A DNA stretch of 25,821 nt from Bacteroidales bacterium UBA1184. GTDB lineage: Bacteria; Bacteroidota; Bacteroidia; Bacteroidales; ML635J-15. The stretch is taken from contig DBYO01000017.1 in NCBI GenBank assembly GCA_002310235.1, positions 1 to 25,821 on the forward strand, given 5' to 3'. The position numbers and the translations under genes were made by a program. Of this stretch, positions 7,480 to 15,346 are shown piece after piece; the stretch's first letter is position 1, and each line of letters starts with the position of its first letter. A model generated the notes under the pieces. It was not told where the DNA came from, made no database searches, and saw only the letters and a list, made by a program, of their open reading frames with translations.

Positions 7480-8475
7480 ATGGAAGAAGAAAAATACATA
7501 GTCCGTTATTTGGTGATTCGTTTCAGCAGTATCGGCGACATTGTGCTTACAACGCCAGTTGTCAGATGCTTGAAACAGCAAGTCGAGAATGCCGAGGTTC
7601 ATTTTTTGACAAAACCCGCAAATGCTGGAATAGTCGAAGCTAACCCGTATATCGACGAAGTTCATACCTTGAAGGAAACTTATGCCGAGACAATTGACGA
7701 ATTGCGAGAAATTCCGTTCGACTATGTAATCGACTTGCAGAAGAATCTTCGTTCCAAGCGTATAATCAACAAGCTGAAGATTCTAGATTTTACGTTTCCG
7801 AAGTTGAACTTTAAGAAATGGCTTGCAACATCGTGTCTAAAGATCAACAAGTTGCCAGATATACATATTGTAGATAGGTATATGACTTCCACTCGTTTGT
7901 TTGATGTGCACAACGATGGAAAGGGACTTGACTATTTCATCCCCGAAGGCGAGGAAGTTGACACCAAGTCGGCTTTTGGACTGGAACCAGGTTCCTACGT
8001 CGCGTATGCGATAGGAGGGCAGCATGCAACGAAACGTATGCCCAAGGAGTTGGTTTCCAAGTTGTGCGGTAAGGTTAACGCCTTTGTGGTTCTGCTGGGC
8101 GGAAATTCGGACGTGGACGCAGCTGAGTATATTTGTGCAGAGAATGAGAACTGCATTAATCTGTGCGGAATGTTTTCGCTGTCGCAGTCGGCATCGGTGG
8201 TAAGGCAGGCAAAGTATGTAATTACTCACGACACTGGACTTATGCATATAGCGGCAGCTTTCAAGAAGGACATTGTGTCGATATGGGGCAATACCATTCC
8301 GCAGTTCGGCATGACGCCATATATGGCTGGAGAAAAATCAAGGATTTTTGAAGTAAAGAATTTGCGGTGCCGTCCGTGTTCGAAATTGGGTTATGAAAAA
8401 TGTCCGCGCGGACATTTCCGTTGCATGAACGAGCAAAACATCGACGAGATTGTTGAATATTGTAATAGCATTTAG
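7480..8475 (+). CDS. Glycosyltransferase family 9 protein (ADP-heptose:LPS heptosyltransferase-like)
   Basis: 331 residues. GT9 enzymes (WaaC/WaaF type) transfer heptose or related sugars to the inner core of lipopolysaccharide at the cytoplasmic face of the inner membrane. The N-terminal motif RFSSIGDIVLTTPV (from Arg14, Asp20) is the family acceptor-side loop. The C-terminal sugar-nucleotide site reads HDTGLMHIAAA (His250-His256). Near the C-terminus are four cysteines, Cys297, Cys300, Cys308 and Cys315 (RCRPC and KCPRGHFRC), a pattern common in Bacteroidota GT9 proteins that might bind a metal. The next gene starts two bases after the stop, so the two form an operon. The donor and acceptor cannot be read from sequence. 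Confidence 0.9.
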   Translation: MEEEKYIVRYLVIRFSSIGDIVLTTPVVRCLKQQVENAEVHFLTKPANAGIVEANPYIDEVHTLKETYAETIDELREIPFDYVIDLQKNLRSKRIINKLKILDFTFPKLNFKKWLATSCLKINKLPDIHIVDRYMTSTRLFDVHNDGKGLDYFIPEGEEVDTKSAFGLEPGSYVAYAIGGQHATKRMPKELVSKLCGKVNAFVVLLGGNSDVDAAEYICAENENCINLCGMFSLSQSASVVRQAKYVITHDTGLMHIAAAFKKDIVSIWGNTIPQFGMTPYMAGEKSRIFEVKNLRCRPCSKLGYEKCPRGHFRCMNEQNIDEIVEYCNSI

Positions 8476-8477
8476 AT

Positions 8478-8723
8478 ATGAAATATCAGTACATAACGCA
8501 GGGAACCTGCTCTGAAATGATTGAATTTGAGATAGTTGACGGCAAATTGCATAATGTTCAGTTTTATGGAGGATGTCACGGCAATTTGCAAGGGATATGC
8601 AAGTTGGTCGAGGGTATGCCAGCCGAAGAAGTGCTGGACAAATTGAGCGGAATTCGCTGTGGTTACAAGGACACTTCGTGTCCCGACCAGTTGTGCCGAG
8701 CAATAAGGACAACCAAGAAATGA
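8478..8723 (+). CDS. TSCPD-domain small protein (TIGR03905-like)
   Basis: 81 residues, essentially one TSCPD domain. This domain is otherwise found at the C-terminus of some ribonucleotide reductases. Features are TQGTCSEMIEFEI at the start, the turn GGCHGNLQGIC, and the name-giving TSCPDQLC near the end. Cysteines lie at 11, 33, 41, 61, 68 and 73, several of them the usual conserved set, suggesting metal or iron-sulphur binding. The ATG is two bases after the GT9 stop, so expression should be coupled. The free-standing version has no established role, and its link to GT9 may be only genomic economy. Confidence 0.88.
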   Translation: MKYQYITQGTCSEMIEFEIVDGKLHNVQFYGGCHGNLQGICKLVEGMPAEEVLDKLSGIRCGYKDTSCPDQLCRAIRTTKK

Positions 8724-8752
8724 TGGCTGTTTTATGTAATGTATATAAAATA

Positions 8753-8803
8753 TGGTATTTGTCATGCAGAACATGTTAGTGCGTTTCAAATGCCATTTTT
8801 TTT
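8753..8803 (+). terminator. Terminator of the GT9/TSCPD operon
   Basis: TGGTATTTG (8753-8761) pairs with CAAATGCCA (8787-8795) and is followed by eight T. The 25-base loop can form a smaller inner stem. Confidence 0.7.
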
Positions 8804-8813
8804 AATAAAATGC

Positions 8814-8843
8814 TTTGCAGCATAAAAATTATAATTAAATTTG
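8814..8843 (+). promoter_or_regulatory. Promoter of the T9SS-exported thioredoxin chimera
   Basis: TTTG at 8814-8817, an 18-base spacer, TAAATTTG at 8836-8843. The leader to the ATG at 8908 is roughly 55-60 bases, longer than for most genes in the window. Confidence 0.75.
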
Positions 8844-8907
8844 TCATCTTGAAAAATCGTAATTAAAAGCCGATGGGCCTGATGGCATATAACCTGGCAT
8901 ATATTAT

Positions 8908-11757
8908 ATGAAGAGACTTTTACTTATTGTTGTGTCGTTGCTCGTTTCAGTAGCAATGTTTGCACAGACGGCAGCAAAAGGCGAAATTCAGTGCATTGAT
9001 CAAAATGCAAGAATGGAACGTGGTACTCGTGCCGCATCCGATTGGGGTACATTTACCAACTTTACTGCTACAGACATGGATGGGGTTACCCACAACATTC
9101 AAAATTATTTGGATCATGGAAAATATGTTGTTATCGACTTTTTCTGCGCATGGTGTGGTCCGTGCTGGGAATTACATACGAGCAGAAAGTTGGAGCAGCT
9201 GTATAATACATATGGACAAGGTGGAACTGGGGAATTCGTTGTTTTGATGATTGAAATTGAGACCTCGAATACTACCGCTCAGTTAACTGGTACCCATGTA
9301 GCTAATACATATGCTGGAGCTTCTCAGGGCGATTTTACTGATAATGGCGAAAATCCTATTCCGATTGTTGATGCCACTTCAAATTTAGCGAATAAGGTGT
9401 CATTGTACGATAATTCTGTTCCGTCTGTATATTTATTCTGCCCGTCGGGACGAGTTTGTGATGTACAAAGAGCTGTTGGCCAAGGTCCTGCAGCTGTATA
9501 TAGTTTGGCTGGTACTTGTCCGGAAGAAGATGATACACCTTTGGTTGACATTGTGTCAAACGACCGTGTTGTTGTCGGTGAATCTATACGTATATCATCT
9601 GTTGTTACAAGTTTAAGTAATGTTATTTCTTACCAGTGGTCGTTTGGAGATGGAACACCGTCTTTGGCAACGTCAACTTATGCAAACGTTACATGGAATA
9701 CATTAGGTCCTCGTACTGTAACCCTGACTGTTACTAACCAGCACGGTTCGACAACAGTAAGTAAGGTAATAGATGTATATGATTGCTCAACAGCATCAAT
9801 TGAATTCCCATTTTCAGAAAACTTTGAAAATGGTGTTGGTTGCTGGGAATTCAAAAGCATGAATAGTGCTAATAATGGCGCATTTGGCGTGCTGGAGTAT
9901 GATGACGGTATGAATGGAGCTGTGTTCAACAGTTATAATAACGCAAGCAACTACAACCAGTATATGATTTCTCCTAGACTTGACCATATCGGTGAATTAA
10001 ACTTGTCGTTCAAATATAAAAGACTAGTAGATGAAGGAACAGAAAAATTCTTTGTAAAGTATTCTACAACTGATAACCAGACTAGTAGTTTTGTAACGCT
10101 CGGCTCACAGATATCGGTTGGTTCTTCTGCAGGTACTAATTGGCAGACATATAATGGCACACTTCCTGCAAATGCAAAGTACTTCATGATTAATTACAAT
10201 TCGAATTATCAGTATTATTTGGCAGTTGATGATATAACAATTACAGAAACTATTCCAAACTATACTGTAACTGCTGTTGCTGACGATGCAGAACACGGAA
10301 CCGTAACTGGTGCAGGTTCGTATCCATTGTTGTCGGAAGCAACATTGACAGCAACTCCTGCTGATGGATTCATTTTCGAAAAGTGGAATGATAACGATGC
10401 TACTAATCCGCGTACGATTACCGTGGCTTCGGATACTGCATTTACTGCATCTTTTGTTGCAACATCATCAGCAACATCTTATACACTTACTTTGAATCAT
10501 GATGAAAATGGTAATGTCATTGGTGGCGGAGACTTTGTTGACGGTGCAAGTGTACAGATAGAAGCTATTCCGAATACTGGATATCATTTTGTATCATGGA
10601 GTGATAACGACACAGTAAATCCAAGGACAATAATTGTTGATTCAGACGTAGATCTAACAGCAATATTTGCAATTAATAGTTACACTGTATCTGTTGTTTC
10701 TGCAAATGCAAATCAGGGTACAGTTTCAGGCTCAAATACATATAATCATAATGATATTGCAGAAATATCTGCAACACCGGTAGAACATTACCATTTCTTG
10801 TACTGGAGTGACGGTAATACGGAAAATACGAGGTCAATAACTGTTATAGAAGATTTGTCGTTGACAGCTTATTTTACAATTGACCAATATACAGTTACTG
10901 TAAATTCTGATAATGCTGAACAGGGTACAGCTACTGGTTCAGGACCATATATGTATAATTCAAATGCTATTGTTTATGCTGTTGCAAATCCTGGCTTTGC
11001 TTTCGCAGAATGGCAGGATCACAATACCGACAACCCAAGAACAATTCATGTAGAATCGGATACTGTGTTTACTGCAAGTTTTGGCGCTGCACATCTTTTG
11101 ACTGTTGCTTCTGCAGATCTTATTATGGGTAGAGTTTCTGGTACCGGTTATTACTTGCCAGGTTCAGAAGTGCAAATTAGAGCAACAGCTAATTCTCATT
11201 ATCATTTTGTTTCGTGGAACGATAGCGTAACAGATGCAACAAGAACTGTAACTATGGGTGATGAAGATGTGACATATACCGCTACATTTGCACCTGATGT
11301 ATATACAATCACTGTTGTATCGGCAAACGAAACCATGGGTACTGTATCCGAAGGCGGTGCATATGAGTATTTGTCTGAAGTCGAAATTTCTGCAACACCA
11401 AATCCTGGATATCTCTTCGTCAAGTGGAATGATAATAATACAGATGCAACAAGAATAATAACTGTAACGGCAAATAAAACTTACAGAGCAACATTTGCCG
11501 TAGATCCGGATTATGATAATGCTGTTGATGAAAATATGGTAGAAAATATTAACATTTATCCTAACCCGACAACAGGTATAGTTAATATCGAAGCTGAAGG
11601 TTTGGCAAAGGTTGTTATATTTGATGTTACCGGACGCGAAGTTAAGGCTCTTGGCGCACAAAGCACAATTGATATTTCAGATTTGGAAGCTGGCGTTTAC
11701 TTCTTCTCAATTGAGACTGCTAACGGCACAGCAATGAAGAAACTTGTAAAAGAATAA
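8908..11757 (+). CDS. Secreted multidomain protein: thioredoxin, PKD, adhesin-like domain, six InlB-like repeats, T9SS tail
   Basis: 949 residues. The signal peptide ends at about MFAQ (residues 17-20). A thioredoxin/TlpA-like domain covers about 45-205, with WCGPCW (Cys83, Cys86) giving a redox-active CxxC. A PKD-type domain (about 210-293; YQWSFGDG) follows, then a cleaved-adhesin/MAM-like jelly-roll region (about 294-448; FSENFENG, YFMINYNS, LAVDDITIT). Six divergent InlB B-type repeats of about 68 residues start near 451, 524, 590, 659, 728 and 798. Each has a GTV/GTxxGxG turn and an F..W.D....RTI.V core. Residues about 881-949 (IYPNPTTG, FDVTGREV, LEAGVYFF, KKLVKE) form a type A T9SS sorting domain. 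The protein is probably exported through the Por system and attached to or released from the cell surface. The combination suggests a surface redox or adhesive role; no substrate is known. Confidence 0.92.
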   Translation: MKRLLLIVVSLLVSVAMFAQTAAKGEIQCIDQNARMERGTRAASDWGTFTNFTATDMDGVTHNIQNYLDHGKYVVIDFFCAWCGPCWELHTSRKLEQLYNTYGQGGTGEFVVLMIEIETSNTTAQLTGTHVANTYAGASQGDFTDNGENPIPIVDATSNLANKVSLYDNSVPSVYLFCPSGRVCDVQRAVGQGPAAVYSLAGTCPEEDDTPLVDIVSNDRVVVGESIRISSVVTSLSNVISYQWSFGDGTPSLATSTYANVTWNTLGPRTVTLTVTNQHGSTTVSKVIDVYDCSTASIEFPFSENFENGVGCWEFKSMNSANNGAFGVLEYDDGMNGAVFNSYNNASNYNQYMISPRLDHIGELNLSFKYKRLVDEGTEKFFVKYSTTDNQTSSFVTLGSQISVGSSAGTNWQTYNGTLPANAKYFMINYNSNYQYYLAVDDITITETIPNYTVTAVADDAEHGTVTGAGSYPLLSEATLTATPADGFIFEKWNDNDATNPRTITVASDTAFTASFVATSSATSYTLTLNHDENGNVIGGGDFVDGASVQIEAIPNTGYHFVSWSDNDTVNPRTIIVDSDVDLTAIFAINSYTVSVVSANANQGTVSGSNTYNHNDIAEISATPVEHYHFLYWSDGNTENTRSITVIEDLSLTAYFTIDQYTVTVNSDNAEQGTATGSGPYMYNSNAIVYAVANPGFAFAEWQDHNTDNPRTIHVESDTVFTASFGAAHLLTVASADLIMGRVSGTGYYLPGSEVQIRATANSHYHFVSWNDSVTDATRTVTMGDEDVTYTATFAPDVYTITVVSANETMGTVSEGGAYEYLSEVEISATPNPGYLFVKWNDNNTDATRIITVTANKTYRATFAVDPDYDNAVDENMVENINIYPNPTTGIVNIEAEGLAKVVIFDVTGREVKALGAQSTIDISDLEAGVYFFSIETANGTAMKKLVKE

Positions 11758-11776
11758 AATTCGTTTTCATATTGTA

Positions 11777-11807
11777 AAAGGCCGCAGCAAAGCTGCGACC
11801 TTTTTTT
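11777..11807 (+). terminator. Terminator of the T9SS chimera gene
   Basis: AAAGG-C-CGCAGC pairs with GCTGCG-A-CCTTT around an AAA loop (one C/A mismatch), followed by a T7 run; 20 bases after the stop codon. Confidence 0.85.
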
Positions 11808-11816
11808 GTCAAAAAA

Positions 11817-11849
11817 CAAAAAGAAGCGCCTCAACGAGACGCTTCTTTT
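11817..11849. terminator. Hairpin terminator after tRNA-Arg (minus strand)
   Basis: AAGAAGCG-C-CTC pairs with GAG-A-CGCTTCTT around a 3-base loop. On the minus strand it is followed by a T-rich stretch and ends the tRNA-Arg transcript two bases after the mature tRNA end. It also has T residues on the plus side. Confidence 0.75.
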
Positions 11850-11850
11850 G

Positions 11851-11922
11851 TGACCCCTAGGCGAATCGAACGCCTATCGTAGGAACCGGAATCCCAAATT
11901 TTATCCATTAAACTAAGGGGCC
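11851..11922 (-). tRNA. tRNA-Arg (anticodon CCG)
   Basis: 72 bases fold as a full cloverleaf. The acceptor is GGCCCCU/AGGGGUC with discriminator A. The D-stem is GUUU/AAAU, with a G-U pair. The anticodon stem UGGGA/UCCUA encloses loop UUCCGGU, so anticodon CCG is at 11889-11887. The T-arm is AGGCG-UUCGAUU-CGCCU. CCA is not encoded. It decodes CGG. The D-stem is AU-rich and weak. Confidence 0.92.
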
Positions 11923-11933
11923 GATTGTGTTCG

Positions 11934-11941
11934 CAAAACTA
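11934..11941 (-). promoter_or_regulatory. Possible -7 box of tRNA-Arg
   Basis: Minus-strand TAGTTTTG lies 11 bases upstream of the mature 5' end. No matching -33 element is seen. Confidence 0.4.
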
Positions 11942-11983
11942 ATGCTTTTTTTGGTGGGGGAAAATACAAAAATGAAGAAAAGT

Positions 11984-12024
11984 AAAAAAGGCTAACAGGC
12001 TTGCTGTCTAACAGTCTGTTAGCC
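11984..12024 (-). terminator. Terminator of aroQ, with nested inverted repeats
   Basis: On the minus strand GGCTAACAG (12024-12016) pairs with CTGTTAGCC (11998-11990), then a T6 run (11989-11984). A second CTAACAG at 12008-12014 can compete for the same partner. Confidence 0.7.
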
Positions 12025-12042
12025 TGTTCGTCTGTAAGCCTT

Positions 12043-12462
12043 TCAGACAGCGTAGCTTCTTACTGCCAATTCGTACGACTTTAGTCCAAATCCTGTAATC
12101 ACACCCTTGCATTTGGCTGCAATTACGTTTTCGTGACGGAAATTTTCGCGGGCATAGACGTTAGAAATGTGAACCATGACAACTGGTATTCCGATTGCAG
12201 CAACCGCATCGCGGATGGCGTAGGAGGTGTGCGAGTAGGCACCAGCATTGAGTATTATGCCGTCGTAGTTTTCTTCGGTAGCCTTGTGTATTTTTGCGAC
12301 AATCTCACCTTCATGGTGTGATTGGAAATAATGTATTTCGTGTTCACGAAATTCTTTCTTCAGTGAATCAAGGAAAGAATCAAAGTCTTCGTGTCCATAT
12401 ATTTCCGGTTCGCGGCGGCCTATGTTTCCGAGGTTTGGACCGTTTATGATTAGTAGTTTCAT
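12043..12462 (-). CDS. aroQ: 3-dehydroquinate dehydratase, type II
   Basis: 139 residues, normal length for the dodecameric type II enzyme, which converts 3-dehydroquinate to 3-dehydroshikimate in the shikimate pathway (cytoplasm). Visible family motifs are NGPNLGNIGRREPEIYG (flexible lid with Arg17 and Tyr22), QSHHEGEIV, LNAGAYSHTSYAIRDA (Asn72) and HISNVYARENFRHEN (His98, Arg105). The usual QSN at the second motif is QSH here, a mild oddity. The gene is transcribed away from the XerC/D gene with 54 bases between the starts and is probably monocistronic, as it ends at a hairpin terminator. Confidence 0.96.
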   Translation of the reverse strand: MKLLIINGPNLGNIGRREPEIYGHEDFDSFLDSLKKEFREHEIHYFQSHHEGEIVAKIHKATEENYDGIILNAGAYSHTSYAIRDAVAAIGIPVVMVHISNVYARENFRHENVIAAKCKGVITGFGLKSYELAVRSYAV

Positions 12463-12480
12463 CTGTTTTTATTATTTTTG

Positions 12481-12488
12481 CAAAGGTA
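12481..12488 (-). promoter_or_regulatory. Probable -7 box of aroQ
   Basis: Minus-strand TACCTTTG lies 18 bases before the aroQ ATG, in the 54-base divergent gap with the recombinase gene. The -33 partner is weak. No clear plus-strand box is seen for the recombinase (only CTTATTTG near 12492-12499). Confidence 0.5.
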
Positions 12489-12516
12489 AAACTTATTTGC
12501 GAAACAGGGAACAAAA

Positions 12517-13419
12517 ATGGAGCCGCGCAAAAATACACTCGAGGAATACGAATCGTACATAATGCTGGAACGGTCGCTTTCGGAAAATACCCATGTGTCG
12601 TATATGCAGGAACTTCGTAAATTGGATAATTATCTAGATAAAATCGAATTTTCTGGCGATTTTACCGATGTCGATACCGACATGCTTCGCGAGTACATAC
12701 GCAGTATTGCTTCGCAAGATATTGCCGCCACATCGCAGTCGCATGCTATTTCTGCAATAAAGTCGCTGTATAAGTTTCTACTTGTAGATGATAAGATAGA
12801 TGATGACCCGACCGAACTTATCGAAACGCCAAAACTTGCCCGTCATCTGCCTACAGTGCTTAGCGTTGAGGAAATAGAGGCGATAATTCGCACAATTGAT
12901 GTAAGCACAGAACTCGGTCATCGTAACCGCGCAATAATCGAAGTTCTGTACGGCTGCGGTTTGCGAGTGTCGGAACTTGTGAGTTTGCGATTGTCCGATT
13001 TGTTTTTCGGAGAGGAATTCATACGCGTGGTCGGCAAGGGCGACAAACAGAGACTTGTGCCAATTGGACATAAAGCCATGCAGGAAATTGACAATTATAT
13101 GAAGTCGTTTCGCAACCACATAGTTCCGCAGAAAAATTGTGGGGATATTCTTTTCCTCAACCGCAGAGGCAATAAACTTACACGTGCGATGATTTTTACC
13201 ATTATTAAGCAGACATGTAGTGCAGCAGGAATCGAAAAGAATGTTTCTCCACATACGTTCCGCCATTCGTTTGCGACACATCTCATCGAACGAGGTGCTG
13301 ATTTGAGGGTGGTACAGGAGATGCTTGGACACGAGTCGATTACAACTACCGAGATTTATACCCATATTAACAAGCAAACGCTCCTTGAGGAGGTTTTGAT
13401 GCATCATCCACGAAGCTGA
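12517..13419 (+). CDS. xerD: Site-specific tyrosine recombinase, XerC/XerD family
   Basis: 300 residues, the usual Xer length. The N-terminal SAM-like DNA-binding domain covers about 1-105 and the catalytic domain about 115-300. All six catalytic positions are seen: Arg150 (GCGLRVSEL), Lys174 (GKGDKQRL), His246 and Arg249 (HTFRHSFATHL), His272 (LGHESITTTEIY) and Tyr281. Xer recombinases resolve chromosome dimers at dif. Bacteroidota also carry many Xer-like paralogues for phase-variable inversions. The ordinary genomic setting (next to aroQ, no cargo, no attachment sites) and full length favour the housekeeping role, but XerC and XerD cannot be told apart here. Confidence 0.9.
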   Translation: MEPRKNTLEEYESYIMLERSLSENTHVSYMQELRKLDNYLDKIEFSGDFTDVDTDMLREYIRSIASQDIAATSQSHAISAIKSLYKFLLVDDKIDDDPTELIETPKLARHLPTVLSVEEIEAIIRTIDVSTELGHRNRAIIEVLYGCGLRVSELVSLRLSDLFFGEEFIRVVGKGDKQRLVPIGHKAMQEIDNYMKSFRNHIVPQKNCGDILFLNRRGNKLTRAMIFTIIKQTCSAAGIEKNVSPHTFRHSFATHLIERGADLRVVQEMLGHESITTTEIYTHINKQTLLEEVLMHHPRS

Positions 13420-13451
13420 ACCTATATGGCATCTTTTTTGAAAACTATTTA

Positions 13452-13459
13452 TAACTTTG
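13452..13459 (+). promoter_or_regulatory. -7 box for the LRR protein gene
   Basis: TAACTTTG lies 19 bases before the ATG. The -33 region (around 13430) does not match TTTG well. Confidence 0.5.
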
Positions 13460-13478
13460 CATTTTAAAAGTTTATCGT

Positions 13479-14540
13479 ATGAAACGCATTATTCTGTTGT
13501 CGATATTAATGTTGCTGCTTTGTAGCGTAAATGTTTATGCTCAAGAAACTGAAGAACAGGAAGCGGAAGTCGTTGATTCGATGCATTTCAAGTATTTTGG
13601 AATTAGGTATGCCTTCGAAGAGAACATGAAATCTCTGTATGTTGACATTAACTACAACGAGGAAACTCCCACTCAGATTAACATAATGCGACAGATAAAG
13701 ATTAATGGCAAGTTTTATCCAGTAAAAAGGATAGGAGCCAAGGCTTTTTACGGCTGTCGCAACATAACATGCGTTACAATTCCCGACAACGTGGAGATTA
13801 TTGATAGCAGTGCTTTCCGCTGGTGCGTAAATCTTTCTAATATAGGTATTTCTAGCAATGTTAAGCGCATCGGTCCCGATTGTTTTCGCAATTGTACAAA
13901 CCTAAGAAATTTCCATTTTCCCACTAAGCTGACGACAATAAGTCCTGGCGCATTTCGTGCCAGTGGTCTTATGGAGGCGGTGTTGCCCGAAGGTTTGCAG
14001 GAGATATGCGCCTATGCTTTTGAGGGATGCAAGGCTCTTGCCGCAGTTCGCTTTCCGAAGTCGCTTCGTATAATAGGCAAAGAGGCTTTTGCCAATTGCT
14101 GGGCATTGAAAACTGTGTCGTTGTACGATAATGTGCGCAGGGTGGAGGAAGGTGCGTTTATGTCGTGTCGAAGTCTTGTGACTGTAATATTTACTAAGGT
14201 ACAAGAGACATATGTGAAGACTATAGTTTCGTCAAAGGCTTTTGCCGAGTGTCGTGCGCTTGCAAATGTGGTTTGCAATACAAGTCGTGTAGGCAATGTG
14301 AAGGATGTGCTGTTCCATGATGAAGCATTTGCAGACTGTAAGTTCACCCCTGAGAATGTATTATATGGAGGAAAACCTATTGTCGATCCCAAAGTTACAA
14401 AACGCAAGAAGGGCGAGTCGGAATTTGAGGATGAAAATGCTAAAGGTATTGATAATGCCACACGCCTACGTACTAGCGAGACCGTAGAGAGAGGTCGCAA
14501 GAATATTGGTGTGAGAAAGAATACTAAGCGTAAAAAGTAA
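13479..14540 (+). CDS. BspA-like leucine-rich-repeat secreted protein
   Basis: 353 residues. An N-terminal signal peptide probably cleaves at VYA-QE (after Ala21). A short acidic stretch follows, then about seven LRR_5/BspA-type repeats from about residue 65 to 285. These have the pattern IGAKAFYGCRNITCVTIPDN, repeated as AFxxCxxLxxVxFPxxLxxI. The tail from about 295 is strongly charged and ends in a basic RKNTKRKK. No T9SS sorting domain or lipobox is seen, so the protein should be periplasmic, or exported by an unknown signal. BspA-like LRRs often mediate host or matrix binding in Bacteroidales. A DUF2752 gene follows after 16 bases and is probably co-transcribed. Confidence 0.88.
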   Translation: MKRIILLSILMLLLCSVNVYAQETEEQEAEVVDSMHFKYFGIRYAFEENMKSLYVDINYNEETPTQINIMRQIKINGKFYPVKRIGAKAFYGCRNITCVTIPDNVEIIDSSAFRWCVNLSNIGISSNVKRIGPDCFRNCTNLRNFHFPTKLTTISPGAFRASGLMEAVLPEGLQEICAYAFEGCKALAAVRFPKSLRIIGKEAFANCWALKTVSLYDNVRRVEEGAFMSCRSLVTVIFTKVQETYVKTIVSSKAFAECRALANVVCNTSRVGNVKDVLFHDEAFADCKFTPENVLYGGKPIVDPKVTKRKKGESEFEDENAKGIDNATRLRTSETVERGRKNIGVRKNTKRKK

Positions 14541-14556
14541 TTTTTAAGTTTTAGCC

Positions 14557-14853
14557 TTGGAAGAATTAGCAAATTGGTTGGGAGAACATTCGTTGCCATG
14601 CTTTCATAAGCAATTATTCGGCTTCAGCTGTCCTATGTGCGGATTTCAGCGTTCGCTGATATTGTTGCTGCAAGGCGATATATGTGGAAGTATTGTGCAG
14701 TTTCCTCCAATTGTCGTGTGGTTCCTTACAATAATCGCAGTGGCGGTTTTGTTTGCAATGCGGAGAATGACAAAGCGGATTGTGTGGATAATAGTTATTG
14801 TAAACCTTGTGGCATTTGCTTTCAATTGGATTTATCAGAATATTATGTTTTAG
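14557..14853 (+). CDS. DUF2752 small membrane protein (copy 1)
   Basis: 98 residues from a TTG start at 14557. TTG is chosen because the paralogue at 18960-19247 aligns from its ATG at the same place (WLxxHxLPC) and no upstream ATG or GTG is available. The family signature is SCPMCGFQRSLILLLQGD (usual form CPGCGxQRA). Next come FPPIV and two hydrophobic segments, about 48-67 and 73-95. DUF2752 proteins are small inner-membrane proteins of unknown function, and the CPxCG pair may bind a metal. The gene lies 16 bases after an LRR gene and 131 bases before a DUF4190-like gene, a pairing seen again on the minus strand at 18545-19247. Confidence 0.85.
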   Translation: MEELANWLGEHSLPCFHKQLFGFSCPMCGFQRSLILLLQGDICGSIVQFPPIVVWFLTIIAVAVLFAMRRMTKRIVWIIVIVNLVAFAFNWIYQNIMF

Positions 14854-14928
14854 AGTAGGAAGGTGTTCTTCTTTTAAAAATATTAAAGCTCTGTAGTTTT
14901 CCATGTGTTAAAGTTTTTCAAAAAAATT

Positions 14929-14959
14929 ATTGCCATATATTTATAAATATCTACTTTTG
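14929..14959 (+). promoter_or_regulatory. Promoter of the DUF4190-like gene
   Basis: ATTG at 14929-14932, a 19-base spacer, TACTTTTG at 14952-14959, then the ATG at 14985. The gene can therefore be transcribed independently of DUF2752. Confidence 0.65.
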
Positions 14960-14984
14960 TGATGTAAAATTAAAAATTAATAAT

Positions 14985-15296
14985 ATGACTGATCAAATTC
15001 AAAAACAGAATGCACCGTATGCAGTAGCTGCATTGGTATTGGGTATCTGCTCCATCGTATTTGGATGCATGTTCGTAGGTTTAGTATGTGGTATTATTGG
15101 TTTGGTTCTCGCAAAGAAGGGTACCGATGCTTATAATGCTGCTCCAGATCAATACACGGGCGAAGGTATGCTTAAGGCTGGTAAGATAACATCTATTATT
15201 GGTATTATCTTGAGCGCTTTGTACATTGTTTACTGGGTTATCTGGGTAGCAATACTTGGAACAGCTTATGCAAGCCTTTGGTCATCATTGATGTAA
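14985..15296 (+). CDS. DUF4190-like small membrane protein
   Basis: 103 residues with two transmembrane regions: a long hydrophobic stretch at about 12-43 with scattered cysteines (GICSIVFGCMFVGLVCG), and a second at about 68-100. A soluble loop between them contains GMLKAGKITSIIGI. The layout matches DUF4190/CCC-motif small membrane proteins and the second copy at 18545-18958, whose loop reads KVKAGKTCAIIGL. Function is unknown. It follows a DUF2752 gene in both places in this window, which suggests a functional pair. It has its own promoter and a strong shared terminator downstream. Confidence 0.8.
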   Translation: MTDQIQKQNAPYAVAALVLGICSIVFGCMFVGLVCGIIGLVLAKKGTDAYNAAPDQYTGEGMLKAGKITSIIGIILSALYIVYWVIWVAILGTAYASLWSSLM

Positions 15297-15314
15297 AATC
15301 TACATTTAACAAAC

Positions 15315-15346
15315 AAAAAAGCCCAGAATTTTCTGGGCTTTTTTTA
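15315..15346. terminator. Bidirectional terminator between converging genes
   Basis: Perfect AAAAAAGCCCAGAA-TT-TTCTGGGCTTTTTT palindrome. It serves the DUF4190-like gene on the plus strand and the thioredoxin gene on the minus strand, whose stop codon it abuts. Confidence 0.9.

Noticed and set aside
10258..11510. CRISPR-like or tandem DNA repeat
   Set aside because: The periodicity of about 205 bases is the coding repeat of six InlB-like domains and is visible only at protein level; no identical direct repeats or spacers.
12517..13419. Xer recombinase as marker of an integrative element or invertible locus
   Set aside because: Full-length housekeeping-like Xer beside aroQ, with no attachment-site duplication, excisionase or cargo. 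The inverted repeats at 7377 and 21688 are far from it and are low-complexity, unlike Xer sites.
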